Positions 34,418 through 44,466 of a stretch of 64,000 nucleotides of DNA are shown piece by piece. This stretch comes from Corynebacterium urealyticum DSM 7109 (GTDB lineage: Bacteria > Actinomycetota > Actinomycetes > Mycobacteriales > Mycobacteriaceae): assembly GCF_000069945.1 (NCBI RefSeq), contig NC_010545.1, forward strand, positions 2,305,220 to 2,369,219. The letters are read 5' to 3'. Each line of letters starts with the position of its first letter. Positions within the stretch are counted from its first letter, which is position 1. Below the pieces are notes generated by a model that worked only from the letters and a program-made list of their open reading frames with translations, had not been told where the DNA came from and searched no databases. Both the position numbers and the translations under genes were made by a program.

Positions 34418-35446
34418 ATGAGCGCTGAGAACCCCACCCCGAAGAAGCAGACGGTCCTGCAGAAGATCCTGGGCTACCGCCCGGACTTTTTGATTGTGTT
34501 GATCGTGCTCGCGGTGATCGCGGCGGTGATCGTGCCGCTGCGGGGGCAGGGCGCGGAGATCGGCAACTGGGTGGTGACCATCGCCATCGCCTTCCTCTTC
34601 TTCCTCTACGGTGCGCGCCTGCACCCGCGGGAGGCGCTGGAGGGCTTGATGCACTGGCGGCTGCACCTGCTGATCATCGCCTTCACCTTCGCGATCTTCC
34701 CGCTGATCGGCGTGGCGCTGCGGCCACTGTCCGGGTTGATCGGGCAGGAGATGTACCTGGGCATCTTGTTCATGACGTTGGTGCCTTCCACGGTGCAGTC
34801 CTCGGTGGCTTTTACCTCCATCGCCCGGGGTAATGTGGCTGCCTCGATTGTGGCGGCGAGTGCCTCCAGCCTGCTGGGTGTGGTTCTCACACCACTGCTG
34901 GTGCTGTTGTTGATGTCCACCGCGGAGGGTGGTTTCCATATCGACGCCAGCACCTTCTACAAGATCGGCCTGCAGCTGTTCTTGCCCTTTGTGGTGGGTC
35001 AGCTGTTGCGGCCGTGGGTGAAGGATTTCGCGGCCTCGAAGGCGACGAAGAAGGTGGACCAGATCTCCATCGGCCTGGTGGTGTATGTGTCCTTCTCTGA
35101 GGGGATCGTGGACGGGATCTGGTCGACGATCAGTTGGGTGAGCGTGGTTGGCCTGGTGCTGGGCTCGGTGGTGCTGGTGTACCTGATGCTGTCGCTTTCC
35201 TCACTGGCAGCCCGGAAGCTGGGCTTTAACTATGAGGATCAGGTGGCGATCCAGTTCGCGGGGACGAAGAAGTCCCTGGCCTCTGGTTTGCCGATGGCGG
35301 CGGTGATGTTCGGCGGAGGCGGGCTGGGGATGATGATCCTGCCGCTGATGATCTTCCACCAGGTGCAGTTGATTATTTGTTCTTTCCGGGCCTCCAGTTA
35401 TGCCGCGAAGTACGAGGAGGCCCCGGAGCGCGCCACGACCTGGTAG
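34418..35446 (+). CDS. Bile acid:sodium symporter family permease (BASS/SBF-like)
   Basis: A 342-aa membrane protein with ten helices and the SBF-like signatures A-F-L-F-F-L-Y-G-A-R-L-H-P-R-E-A, T-L-V-P-S-T-V-Q-S-S-V-A-F-T and F-A-G-T-K-K-S-L-A-S-G-L-P-M-A. These match the DUF4137/SBF-like branch present in many bacteria, whose real substrate is unsettled. Start at ATG 34418. Divergent from the GMC operon with about 125 bases between starts, so joint control is possible. Confidence 0.88.
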   Translation: MSAENPTPKKQTVLQKILGYRPDFLIVLIVLAVIAAVIVPLRGQGAEIGNWVVTIAIAFLFFLYGARLHPREALEGLMHWRLHLLIIAFTFAIFPLIGVALRPLSGLIGQEMYLGILFMTLVPSTVQSSVAFTSIARGNVAASIVAASASSLLGVVLTPLLVLLLMSTAEGGFHIDASTFYKIGLQLFLPFVVGQLLRPWVKDFAASKATKKVDQISIGLVVYVSFSEGIVDGIWSTISWVSVVGLVLGSVVLVYLMLSLSSLAARKLGFNYEDQVAIQFAGTKKSLASGLPMAAVMFGGGGLGMMILPLMIFHQVQLIICSFRASSYAAKYEEAPERATTW

Positions 35447-35541
35447 CGCCGGGCTCGCCTGACTGCGCTGGGCTTGCGGGGCTTGCCTAGCTGCGCCGGG
35501 ACGACGGGGCGGCGCCGGTCGCGGCGGGGGAGCGGCAGCCC

Positions 35542-36114
35542 CTAGCTGCGCTTGAAGTAGCCGATGCGGGGCCGGAAGCCCTGCGGGTGCTTTAGCTGCG
35601 CGACGGCGTCCGCGATGATGAGGCGGAACCGTGGCTTCATTGGGGGCAGTTGGGCCACGGAGAACCAACCGACGTCGGTGGATTCTTCGTCGCCGACGAT
35701 GGGTTCAGCGAGTGAATCGTAGTCGGGGAGTGTGGGGTCGAGGGGGTTGGCGTCCTTATCGGTGAGGACGCACCGCATCGCGGTATCCATGTATGCGGTC
35801 TGGTCCCCGTTGGGGTAGGTGACCTGGTCGGTAGCGCCGACGCCGAGGAGGGCGGCGACGGTGACGTACAGGCCGGTTTCCTCTTTGACTTCACGGATAG
35901 CAGCGACGTGCGGTTCCTCGCCGGGGTCGACGATGCCGCAGACGGGCGTCCATTCGCCGTTGTCGGCGCGTTTGACGAGCAGGACTTTCGGGACTTCCCA
36001 GAGTGGGGCTTCGGGCGGGACTTCTTTGAGGACGATCGCGGTGATGCCGGGGAGCCAGAGCGGGTCGGTGCCGATTTTTTCGCGCAGGTTGAGGATGAAC
36101 TCGGGGGTTGCCAT
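35542..36114 (-). CDS. NUDIX hydrolase
   Basis: A 190-aa NUDIX enzyme. The Nudix box is G-I-V-D-P-G-E-E-P-H-V-A-A-I-R-E-V-K-E-E-T-G-L-Y (residues ~61-84) with the metal-binding R-E-x-x-E-E. It cuts a nucleoside diphosphate linked to some group X; the substrate is unknown. Start at ATG 36114, since TACACT lies 6 bases before it and the frame beyond is not family-like. Opposite strand to the BASS gene; alone. Confidence 0.9.
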   Translation of the reverse strand: MATPEFILNLREKIGTDPLWLPGITAIVLKEVPPEAPLWEVPKVLLVKRADNGEWTPVCGIVDPGEEPHVAAIREVKEETGLYVTVAALLGVGATDQVTYPNGDQTAYMDTAMRCVLTDKDANPLDPTLPDYDSLAEPIVGDEESTDVGWFSVAQLPPMKPRFRLIIADAVAQLKHPQGFRPRIGYFKRS

Positions 36115-36120
36115 GCCTGC

Positions 36121-36126
36121 AGTGTA
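36121..36126 (-). promoter_or_regulatory. -10 box of the leaderless NUDIX gene
   Basis: TACACT on the minus strand, 6 bases before ATG 36114. Confidence 0.5.
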
Positions 36127-36221
36127 GCTGGGTGGGCGCTGGGCTTGGGCGGTGTGGCTGGAGAGTGGGTGCGAGTGCTGGCAGCGGGGCTGGGGCGGGT
36201 CGGTGCGCAGGGTTGGGGATG

Positions 36222-36275
36222 GGAAAAGGCTCCCGGGCCGCGCGAACAATGCAGTTCATGCGGCTCGGGAGCCTT
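36222..36275 (-). terminator. Terminator of the giant surface protein gene
   Basis: A long stem AAGGCTCCCG...CGGGAGCCTT with inner GCCGC/GCGGC pairs, followed on the minus strand by TTTTCCC. It lies about 100 bases after the surface gene stop. Confidence 0.75.
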
Positions 36276-36376
36276 CTACCCGCGGTTAAGCGGGGTGTGC
36301 GCTAGAGCGCTGCCCTTCCGGCCTACAGGGGGGGGACCAGCTTTCGCCGGCCCATACCTGAAGCCGTGGGGGTTAT

Positions 36377-39300
36377 TTAGTTTTCGCGGCGACGACGGCC
36401 AGCCAGCAGTGCGCCACCGATAGCCAGGGCCATCGCGGCAGCACCCAGCATGATCGCCACGCCGGACACACCGGTCACTGCCAGGGAACCCTGACGACCC
36501 GCGCTAGAGCTGGAGCTAGAAGCACCAGACTGTGCCGCGCCGGACTGAGCACCGGACTGGGAGGTACCGGACTGGCCAGCACCCTTACCGCCCTGCTGAG
36601 CACCCTTGTCGGCACCGTTGCCTGCACCCTTATCGGCGCCCTTGCCGTGGGAACCGTGGCCGGAGCCAGCGCCCTGGCCCGGGGTGGAGGAACCGTGGGA
36701 GGAGCCCAGATTGCCACCAATGATGCCACCGATGATGCCGCCACCGATCAGGCCCGGAATCAGGCCCTCCGGCAGGTCAGAGGAGCCACCCGGCTTCTCC
36801 TTTTCGGTGACCGTGACGGTGACCTCGTCGATCACGTTGCCGTCCTTGTCCTTGACAACGACCTCGATCTTGTCACCAGGCTTGGCGTCCTCATCGATAT
36901 CGACAACCAGGTTGCCGTTCTCATCGATCTCAGCCTTACCCGGACCCTCGGTCTCAACCGTGGCGCCCTCCGGAACATCGCCACCGGTGTTCGGGATCTC
37001 AACCTTGTCGCCAGGCTTACCCTTATCGTCGCTCCAGTCAGGCTTCTCAGCCGGAGCGTCCGGCTGCTCAACCTCAACGACTACACGGTCGATCTCGTTG
37101 CCGTCCTTGTCCTTGACAACGACCTCGATCTTGTCACCAGGCTTGGCGTCCTCATCGATATCGACAACCAGGTTGCCGTTCTCATCGATCTCAGCCTTAC
37201 CCGGACCCTCGGTCTCAACCGTGGCGCCCTCCGGGACATCGCCGCCGGTGTTCGGGATCTCAACCTTGTCGCCAGGCTTACCGGAATCGTCCTTCCAGTC
37301 AGGCTGCTCAGCCGGAGCATCCGGCTGCTCAACCTCAACGACTACGCGGTCGATCTCGTTGCCGTCCTTGTCCTTGACAACGACGACGATCTTGTCACCA
37401 GGCTTAGCGTCCTTATCGATGTCGACAATCAGGTTGCCGTTCTCATCGATCTCAGCCTTACCCGGGCCCTCGGTCTCAACCGTGGCGCCCTCCGGGACAT
37501 CGCCGCCGGTGTTCGGGATCTCAACCTTGTCGCCAGGCTTACCGGAATCGTCCTTCCAGTCAGGCTGCTCAGCCGGAGCATCCGGCTGTGGCTTGTCGTT
37601 CGGGTCCTTCGGGTCGGTGCCCTTCTCCTTCTCCTCCTCGTCGGTGAAGCCGTCGCCGTCGTCGTCATCGTCCTTGGAGTCCGGCGTGCCGTCTCCATCG
37701 GTGTCGAGGTTGAACACTGCGTTCGCGGTGTCGTCGCTCGTCGCGGTGCCGTCTGGGTAGGTGACGACGATCGGAACGATGACCTGCTCCTGGCGTGCTC
37801 CGTCCGGGCCAGCCGGGACGACCGTAGCCGTCACGGTGCCGGTCTCCGGATCGACCTCGAAGGTCCAGCCGTGCGGTGCAACGAAGTTCTCGGCGATGGA
37901 GAACGTGGTGCCCTCAGGCTTGTCCTCGCCGGTGAAGGTCACCGGGCTCTCGACGGACTGGCCAGCCGGAACGGTCTTCTCCTCGTAGCTCGGCTGGAAG
38001 TCATTCACCGGAGCTTCTGGAGTGGAGTCCGGATCCTTCGGATCGGAGCCGTTGTCCTTCTCCTCCTGGTCAGAGACGCCGTCGCCGTCGTCATCCTCGT
38101 CCGTGATGTCAGGGATGTTGTCGCCATCGGTGTCCAGCTGGAACGTTGCGTTCGCAACGTCATTGCCGGTTGCGTTAGCGTCCTCTGGGTACTGCACCAG
38201 AACCGGGACAACCAGCTCTTCCTGACGTGCACCATTCGGGCCAGCCGGGTCGACCGTCGCAGTGACCTTGCCGGTCGTCTCGTCAACCTCAATGGTCCAG
38301 CCGTTCGGGACGGTGTAGTTCGGGTCGAGGACGTACTTGGTGCCCGCCGGTGCGGTCTGATCCGCTGGGTAAGCGATCTCCGCGGTCTTGGAGCCACCAG
38401 CCGGAACGACGACCGGGTCGCCGTAGGACGGACGGTAGTCAACCTTCGCAGGAGCGTCAGGCTCTTCAACCTCAACGACTACACGGTCGATCTCGTTGCC
38501 GTCCTTGTCCTTGACAACGACCTCGATCTTGTCACCAGGCTTGGCGTCCTTATCGATATCGACAATCAGGTTGCCGTTCTCATCGATCTCAGCCTTACCC
38601 GGACCCTCGGTCTCAACCGTGGTGCCCTCCGGAACATCGCCACCGGTGTTCGGGATCTCAACCTTGTCGCCAGGCTTACCCTTATCGTCGCTCCAGTCAG
38701 GCTTCTCAGCCGGAGCGTCCGGCTGCTCAACCTCAACGACTACACGGTCGATCTCGTTGCCGTCCTTGTCCTTGACAACGACCTCGATCTTGTCACCAGG
38801 CTTGGCGTCCTTATCGATATCGACAATCAGGTTGCCGTTCTCATCGATCTCAGCCTTACCCGGACCCTCGGTCTCAACCGTGGTGCCCTCCGGAACATCG
38901 CCACCGGTGTTCGGGATCTCAACCTTGTCGCCAGGCTTACCCTTATCGTCGCTCCAGTCAGGCTTCTCAGCCGGAGCCTCTGGCTTAGAGTCCGGGTCCT
39001 TCGGGTTAGAGCCCTTCTCCTTCTCCTCCTCGTCGTTGACGCCGTCACCGTCATCATCCGGGTCCGTGACGTCAGGGTCACCGTCACCATCGGTGTCCAG
39101 CTTGAAGTTCGCCTTAGCGTCGTCCTTGCTGCCATCCGGGTAGGTCACCGTGACAGGAACGTCGAACTCCTCGACGGTGTCCTTGTTGAGCTTGCCCCCG
39201 TCGACAGTCACCGTGATCTCACCGGTGTTCTCATCGATAGAGACTTCGTAGCCCTCGGGAGCGGTGAAGCCCTCCGGAATGGTGAACTTCGAACCCTCAG

Positions 39301-42300
39301 GAGCCTTGGCGTCCTTACCGTCCTTGTCAGTGAAGGTCGGAGAAGACTTGGTCTCCTGACCAGGAACAACCAGCTTGTCCTCGTACTTCGGCTCGTACAG
39401 GCCGGCATCCTTATCGGTCACCGTGACGGTGACCTCAACGGTGTCCTTGGAGCCATCCGGGTAAGTCACCTCAACCGGAACGGTGATCTTGTCACCAGGG
39501 TTAGCACCCTCAGGGATCGGAACCGTGATCTCACCGGTGTTCTCGTCGATGGTCACACCCTCAGGCGCGTTCTCACCAGGGGTGAACTTGGTGCCCTCAG
39601 GAGCCTTGGTCTCGTTGCCGTCCTTGTCCTTGAAGGTCGGAGGATCGATCTTGACGTCGCTGCCCGGCTTACCCGAACCATCTTCGTATACAGGATCGAA
39701 GTGATCGTTCGCGTTCGGAACCTTCGGGTTGCTGTCGTCTTCGTCCGGGATGCCGTCGCCGTCATCATCCGGGTCCGTGACGTCAGGGTCACCGTCACCA
39801 TCGGTGTCCAGCTTGAAGTTCGCCTTAGCGTCGTCCTTGCTGCCATCCGGGTAGGTCACCGTGACAGGAACGTCGAACTCCTCGACGGTGTCCTTGTTGA
39901 GCTTGCCCCCGTCGACAGTCACCGTGATCTCACCGGTGTTCTCATCGATAGAGACTTCGTAGCCCTCGGGAGCGGTGAAGCCCTCCGGAATGGTGAACTT
40001 CGAACCCTCAGGAGCCTTGGCGTCCTTACCGTCCTTGTCAGTGAAGGTCGGGGAAGACTTGGTCTCCTTACCAGGAACAACCAGCTCGGACTTGTACTTC
40101 GGCTCGAAGACGCCGTTGTCCTTGTCGGTCACCGTGACAGTGACCTCGACGTTGTCCTTCGTGCCATCCGGGTAGGTCACAACAACCGGAACCTTGATCT
40201 CATCACCCGGGTTCGCACCCTCAGGGATGGTCACGGTGATCGCACCGGTGTTCTCGTCTACCTTGACACCCTCCGGAGCATCATCACCAGGAGTGAACTT
40301 GGTGCCCTCAGGAGCCTCGGTGTCCTTATCGTCCTTATCGGTGAAGGTCGGAGCCTCGATCTTGACATCAGAACCCGGCTTACCCGAACCATCCTCGTAC
40401 TTCGGATCGAAGTGCTCGTTAACGTTCGGAACCTTCGGGTTGCTGTCGTCCTTATCCGGGATGCCGTCGTTATCGTCGTCCTCATCCTCGGTGTCCGGCT
40501 TACCGTCACCATCGGTGTCCAGCTTGAAGTTCGCCTTAGCGTCGTCCTTGGTGCCATCCGGGTAAGTAACCGTGACAGGGACACTGAATTCTTCGGCAGT
40601 GTCCTTGTTCAGCTTGGACTTGTCCGGGAACGTTACGGTGACCTCACCGGTGTTCTCGTCAATCTTCACTTCGTAGCCCTCAGGAGCCTTGAAGTCTTCA
40701 GGAATCGAGAACTTCGCATCCTTAGGAGCGTCGACCTTCTGACCGTCCTTGTCAGTGAAGGTCGGGGTCGACTTGGTTTCCTCACCAGGAACAACCAGCT
40801 TGTCTTCGTACTTGGGGTCCATGGAATCGGTCATCGGCTCCTTGACGATGAACGAATCAGCCAAGAACGGGGTGCCATCCGGCAGTTCCACAACTGCTGT
40901 AAAGACATCACCGGCTTTTGCCGTGTCCGGAACGGTGAACGGGCACGAAGGCACTGCGCCCAAGTCATCGCTGTCAAGCTTGCAGGTTGTGCCCACCTTC
41001 TCACCAGCAGCGTCGTACCACTGGATGGTGTACGGCGTGTTCGGAACAAGGCCGACGGTCCTGGTCTGCACCTCGGTGCCCTTGAAAGCAGGCTTGTCGG
41101 TGGTGTTGTAATCGACAACATCAAAGCCGGGCTTCGAGGGCTTCAGAGCGAAGTCAGAGTTATCAACGGCGTGCCTCTTGGGCGCTGTGGCGTATGAAAT
41201 ATTCCAGGTCGGGTTGGTGAACATGGCCGTCCGGAAGTTATCCGGATTGACATTGGCGCTTTCGTCCAAGATGGGCTGCACATAGACGTAGTCCATGTTG
41301 ATGTGCTTTGAGACGTTCCCTGCCGCGCTCTGAGCAAGGTCTCCTCCCGATGTGGCCCATCGTCCAGAAGCGGCAGAGTCGGCGACAGTGTGGAAGAGTT
41401 TCTTGGCTTCCGCATTTGGCCAAGTCCCGATGTTCGTCGATGTGACTCCGTACGTACCGTTGAACTGAAGAACGTACTGTCCTTGGGCGTCCGTCGTAGC
41501 TGTCACGGTTTCGGCAATTGCCGACTGCCCCGGATTATCAGTTTCGAACTTCTTGATGGCGTCCTGCTGCGCCTGCTTAAGTTCGAGCTGCGTGTAGCCG
41601 CGGTTGTCCTTCTTCCACTGATCAAGTTCGTTTGCGACTTCATCACGCAGGTACGAACCGACAACCTTGACACCGGAAACTGCTACGTCACCGTGGCCCG
41701 TGTTGTACTGGGGGACATCTCCGGCACCAGCAAGATTTTTCTGGTCCCAGAAAACACGACCGTTAATGTAGCCGTCGCCGGTCTTTGCCTCGCTTTGCTT
41801 CCAGTCAGCTTCCGGCTTCTGCAGCCAGCTTTCCGGCGTTTCTGTCAGTGCAATGTTCTGGTCACGGACATTGCCACCGTTGACCAGGTCAAGGCTCCAC
41901 ACGGAGGCGTAGCGCTCAGTAGAGCCCTTGAAGACTCCATCGCCTTCCATGTACGAAATTTCGTACTTGCTGCTGTCAGGGTTTTCGATCCACACACGCA
42001 GCTTCTGGTACGGATTAGCCTTGAAAAGGTGCTTATTGCCTTGGCTGTCCGTCCACTCTGGGAAGTCGACGGTATAAGTTCCGTCTGCACGAGTGTTGGT
42101 GGTGTACACCGGCGAAACGGCATAGCCCTTGACTTTTTCGTCCATCCACTGGGCGTACACCTTGACGTTTGACAGGCCTTGGTCCTCACCCGACTTGGTC
42201 GAGTTGATGCTGGACCGGTCAACGTACACAGCACCATTGACCGTGTGGTTGGCCCTGTGATCGCCCGCCGAGTAGATAGCCTTCGATTCCTGCAAAACGT

Positions 42301-42463
42301 TGGCGGCGGCCGGGGCGTTCTGAGACTGCACCACCACGGTGCCAGTGGTTGCCAGCGCCAGGACTGCCATTGCGCCCGCCACGGACTTCATCTTGTCGGA
42401 AAAGCCCAGCGCGAAAGCGCCGGACTTCTCACCGCGGGCGATAGGCCCCCGCAGATTTGCCAT
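36377..42463 (-). CDS. Giant repeat-rich sortase-anchored surface protein
   Basis: A 2028-aa cell-wall protein. The signal peptide has a long basic N-region (residues 1-25), a hydrophobic core (SVAGAMAVLALATTGTVVV) and a likely cut near APAAA. Residues ~60-460 form a non-repetitive SdrD-like region (G-A-V-Y-V-D; Y-V-Q-P-I-L). Then come Rib/YPDG-type beta repeats (V-T-Y-P-D-G-S-K-D-D-A-K-A-N-F-K-L-D-T-D-G) with calcium-binding D-x-D-x-D-G spacers, then 87-residue units (K-P-G-D-K-V-E-I-P-N-T-G-G-D-V-P-E-G). The C-terminus has LAVTG, a hydrophobic helix and RRRREN. Start ATG 42463 after AAAGGAAG. Likely an adhesin. Confidence 0.9.
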   Translation of the reverse strand: MANLRGPIARGEKSGAFALGFSDKMKSVAGAMAVLALATTGTVVVQSQNAPAAANVLQESKAIYSAGDHRANHTVNGAVYVDRSSINSTKSGEDQGLSNVKVYAQWMDEKVKGYAVSPVYTTNTRADGTYTVDFPEWTDSQGNKHLFKANPYQKLRVWIENPDSSKYEISYMEGDGVFKGSTERYASVWSLDLVNGGNVRDQNIALTETPESWLQKPEADWKQSEAKTGDGYINGRVFWDQKNLAGAGDVPQYNTGHGDVAVSGVKVVGSYLRDEVANELDQWKKDNRGYTQLELKQAQQDAIKKFETDNPGQSAIAETVTATTDAQGQYVLQFNGTYGVTSTNIGTWPNAEAKKLFHTVADSAASGRWATSGGDLAQSAAGNVSKHINMDYVYVQPILDESANVNPDNFRTAMFTNPTWNISYATAPKRHAVDNSDFALKPSKPGFDVVDYNTTDKPAFKGTEVQTRTVGLVPNTPYTIQWYDAAGEKVGTTCKLDSDDLGAVPSCPFTVPDTAKAGDVFTAVVELPDGTPFLADSFIVKEPMTDSMDPKYEDKLVVPGEETKSTPTFTDKDGQKVDAPKDAKFSIPEDFKAPEGYEVKIDENTGEVTVTFPDKSKLNKDTAEEFSVPVTVTYPDGTKDDAKANFKLDTDGDGKPDTEDEDDDNDGIPDKDDSNPKVPNVNEHFDPKYEDGSGKPGSDVKIEAPTFTDKDDKDTEAPEGTKFTPGDDAPEGVKVDENTGAITVTIPEGANPGDEIKVPVVVTYPDGTKDNVEVTVTVTDKDNGVFEPKYKSELVVPGKETKSSPTFTDKDGKDAKAPEGSKFTIPEGFTAPEGYEVSIDENTGEITVTVDGGKLNKDTVEEFDVPVTVTYPDGSKDDAKANFKLDTDGDGDPDVTDPDDDGDGIPDEDDSNPKVPNANDHFDPVYEDGSGKPGSDVKIDPPTFKDKDGNETKAPEGTKFTPGENAPEGVTIDENTGEITVPIPEGANPGDKITVPVEVTYPDGSKDTVEVTVTVTDKDAGLYEPKYEDKLVVPGQETKSSPTFTDKDGKDAKAPEGSKFTIPEGFTAPEGYEVSIDENTGEITVTVDGGKLNKDTVEEFDVPVTVTYPDGSKDDAKANFKLDTDGDGDPDVTDPDDDGDGVNDEEEKEKGSNPKDPDSKPEAPAEKPDWSDDKGKPGDKVEIPNTGGDVPEGTTVETEGPGKAEIDENGNLIVDIDKDAKPGDKIEVVVKDKDGNEIDRVVVEVEQPDAPAEKPDWSDDKGKPGDKVEIPNTGGDVPEGTTVETEGPGKAEIDENGNLIVDIDKDAKPGDKIEVVVKDKDGNEIDRVVVEVEEPDAPAKVDYRPSYGDPVVVPAGGSKTAEIAYPADQTAPAGTKYVLDPNYTVPNGWTIEVDETTGKVTATVDPAGPNGARQEELVVPVLVQYPEDANATGNDVANATFQLDTDGDNIPDITDEDDDGDGVSDQEEKDNGSDPKDPDSTPEAPVNDFQPSYEEKTVPAGQSVESPVTFTGEDKPEGTTFSIAENFVAPHGWTFEVDPETGTVTATVVPAGPDGARQEQVIVPIVVTYPDGTATSDDTANAVFNLDTDGDGTPDSKDDDDDGDGFTDEEEKEKGTDPKDPNDKPQPDAPAEQPDWKDDSGKPGDKVEIPNTGGDVPEGATVETEGPGKAEIDENGNLIVDIDKDAKPGDKIVVVVKDKDGNEIDRVVVEVEQPDAPAEQPDWKDDSGKPGDKVEIPNTGGDVPEGATVETEGPGKAEIDENGNLVVDIDEDAKPGDKIEVVVKDKDGNEIDRVVVEVEQPDAPAEKPDWSDDKGKPGDKVEIPNTGGDVPEGATVETEGPGKAEIDENGNLVVDIDEDAKPGDKIEVVVKDKDGNVIDEVTVTVTEKEKPGGSSDLPEGLIPGLIGGGIIGGIIGGNLGSSHGSSTPGQGAGSGHGSHGKGADKGAGNGADKGAQQGGKGAGQSGTSQSGAQSGAAQSGASSSSSSAGRQGSLAVTGVSGVAIMLGAAAMALAIGGALLAGRRRREN
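36787..37570 (-). repeat. Three tandem 261-bp units in the surface gene
   Basis: Identical landmarks recur at 37048, 37309 and 37570, exactly 261 bases (87 codons) apart. Long stretches are identical at the DNA level, which points to recent copying or gene conversion. Confidence 0.85.
38446..38968 (-). repeat. Two more 261-bp units in the surface gene
   Basis: Same unit as at 36787-37570, with landmarks at 38707 and 38968. Separated from the first array by two Rib-type modules. Confidence 0.85.
39050..40071 (-). repeat. Near-identical ~310-bp segments, 711 bases apart
   Basis: 39050-39360 and 39761-40071 differ by only a few bases. They are parts of a larger module of 237 codons (Rib-type domain plus calcium-binding spacer). 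Confidence 0.8.
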
Positions 42464-42769
42464 GTTGCTTCCTTTCGACGAGTTAGCAGCGCCAACTAAC
42501 AGTCGGCACTTTCTAAATACACACTGATAGTACCCACATAAGACCCCAGGTAAAGAGGGTTGCTTCGTACACCTAAGAGTGAGAACATTATGCACTTGCC
42601 ATGCATGTTTAACGCCCCAACACTGCTTACATTTCAGATGCAAACATAGTGACCCTAGGCTTAAGCGACTCCCAGGCTTAGGCCCACGAAAGCACAAAGC
42701 CCCTCCCGGGAGCACCGACCACACCGGCACCCCCGGAAGGGGGGCTAAGAAACACCTAAGCGCGCAGCA
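42464..42769. other. AT-rich region between the surface gene and pcnA
   Basis: 306 bases with no gene. It holds the surface gene's promoter region (AT-rich at 42480-42545; no hexamer pair is convincing), and the pcnA terminator at its right end. Confidence 0.5.
42690..42746 (-). terminator. Terminator of pcnA
   Basis: An imperfect GC-rich stem (AGCCCCTCCCGGG with CCCGGAAGGGGGGCT), followed on the minus strand by TTTGTGCTTT. About 30 bases after the pcnA stop. Confidence 0.55.
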
Positions 42770-44341
42770 CTACCCCTGCTGCACGTCCCACCAGGCCCGC
42801 AGCTCCGCAATGGCCTCGTCCCGACCCAGCGGCCCCCGATCCAAGCGCAGCTCCTTCAAAAACGCCCACGCCTGACCCACCTCCGGGCCCGGCTTCAAAC
42901 CCAGGATCTCCATGATCTCGTTGCCATCCAGGTCCGGGCGCACCGCGGCGAGGTCCTCCTTCTCCTTGAGTTCCTCAATCCGCCGCTCGAGGTCGTCGTA
43001 ATTACGGCGCAGGCGCGCCCCCTTGCGCTTATTACGGGTCGTGCAATCCGCCCGCACCAGCATGTGCAGCTTCGGCAGCAGATCACCCGCATCCGTCACA
43101 TAACGGCGCACCGCCGAATCCGTCCACGCGCTATCCCCATAGCCATAGAAACGCATGTGCAGGAACACCAGCTGGGAAATATCCTTCACCAACTGCTTAG
43201 AAAACTTCAGCTTCCGCAGACGGCGACGCACCAACTTCGCGCCCACCACCTCGTGCTGGTGGAAGGTCACCTGGCCAGATTCCGTGAACGCCCGGGTGTC
43301 CGGCTTCCCGCAGTCGTGCAGCAGGGCGGCCCAGCGCAGCTCCAGATCCGGCTCCACGCCGTAGTTCTGCTCCTGCACCAGCGCATTGCGCAGCACCGTC
43401 AGGGAGTGCCAGTACACATCCTTGTGCTGCTTGTGCTCGTCCTGGGTCATCCGCAGGCGCGGCAGCTCCGGGAGGACGTAATCCGCCAGGCCGGCCTCCA
43501 CCATCAGGTCCAGGCCCTCCCACGGGGCCGTGCCGAGCAGCAGCTTATTCAGCTCCACCGCCACGCGCTCCACCGTGATCCGCTGGATCTGATCCGCCAT
43601 CGCCACCATGGCCTCAGCCACCCGAGGGGCGACCGCGAAACCCAGCTGAGAGACGAAACGGCAGGCCCGCAGCATCCGCAGCGGATCGTCCCGGAAGCTC
43701 ACCTCCGGGCTATCCGGGGTGTCCAGCACCCCGGCGGCTACGTCGGCCAAACCACCCAGCGGGTCGCAGAACTCGTGCTCCCCGTCTGCGGAGAGCTTCA
43801 ACGCCATCGCGTTCGCGCGGAAGTCCCGGCGCACCAGATCCCCCTCCAGGGTGTCGCCGAAGGTGACCTCCGGGTTGCGGGACTGGCCGTCGTACTGATC
43901 CGCCCGGAAGGTAGTGATCTCCACCTCCAGGCCGCCGACCAGCGCGGAGACGGTGCCGAACTCAATGCCCGTATCCCAGACCGTCTCGGCCATCGGCTCC
44001 AGGATCCCCATCACCGCATCGGGGCGGGCATCCGTGGTGAAGTCCAGGTCGTGGCTGAGGCGTGCCAGCATCGCGTCGCGCACCGAACCACCCACCAGGT
44101 AGAGCTCGTGGCCCGCTTCCTCGAAGGCCTTTGCCAGCCGGCGCAGCGTGGCGTCATTGCGGCGCAGGGACTGCCACGCCGCCCCCAGCATCGCCGCCTC
44201 CTTGGCCTGCGTATCCCCGGTTACCTCGGCAGCGCCCGCCCCAGCGCCAGCCCCAGCACCGGCCGCCGTCGCACCGGCTTCCGCGGCAGCGCCAGCCGTC
44301 GCGCCATCTGCAGTCTCATTCGCCCTCGTAGTCACGCGCAA
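42770..44341 (-). CDS. pcnA: CCA tRNA nucleotidyltransferase with HD domain
   Basis: A 523-aa enzyme that adds CCA to tRNA 3' ends. After a ~50-residue Ala/Gly-rich N-terminus comes the nucleotidyltransferase motif [15 protein letters not shown] with [18 protein letters not shown] follows, then the neck and body, and a C-terminal HD phosphohydrolase domain ([12 protein letters not shown]...). The upstream start is uncertain because the Ala-rich stretch is not conserved; an ATG at the [10 protein letters not shown] position would remove it. Divergent from the NUDIX gene, as Rv3907c is from Rv3908. Confidence 0.93.
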   Translation of the reverse strand: MRVTTRANETADGATAGAAAEAGATAAGAGAGAGAGAAEVTGDTQAKEAAMLGAAWQSLRRNDATLRRLAKAFEEAGHELYLVGGSVRDAMLARLSHDLDFTTDARPDAVMGILEPMAETVWDTGIEFGTVSALVGGLEVEITTFRADQYDGQSRNPEVTFGDTLEGDLVRRDFRANAMALKLSADGEHEFCDPLGGLADVAAGVLDTPDSPEVSFRDDPLRMLRACRFVSQLGFAVAPRVAEAMVAMADQIQRITVERVAVELNKLLLGTAPWEGLDLMVEAGLADYVLPELPRLRMTQDEHKQHKDVYWHSLTVLRNALVQEQNYGVEPDLELRWAALLHDCGKPDTRAFTESGQVTFHQHEVVGAKLVRRRLRKLKFSKQLVKDISQLVFLHMRFYGYGDSAWTDSAVRRYVTDAGDLLPKLHMLVRADCTTRNKRKGARLRRNYDDLERRIEELKEKEDLAAVRPDLDGNEIMEILGLKPGPEVGQAWAFLKELRLDRGPLGRDEAIAELRAWWDVQQG

Positions 44342-44453
44342 TACCTTACTTCATGGCCCAACACCCCAACACCGCGCCGGTCACCCACCCGGCAGCCACC
44401 ACCGGCACGCCCAACCCCCCGCCAGCGGTTCCCCCAAGCCCCGGCCAAGCAGC

Positions 44454-44459
44454 TACTAT
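44454..44459 (+). promoter_or_regulatory. -10 box of the leaderless NUDIX gene
   Basis: TACTAT ends 7 bases before the ATG at 44467, which fixes that ATG as the start. An upstream frame from 44353 would cross the promoter. Confidence 0.6.
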
Positions 44460-44466
44460 AAACAGA

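Noticed and set aside
36647..41197. A 1516-codon open frame on the plus strand
   Set aside because: It is the antisense of the repeat-rich surface gene. Its repeats mirror that gene's repeats, and GC-biased codon use leaves the antisense frame open. No signal, domain or start site supports it.
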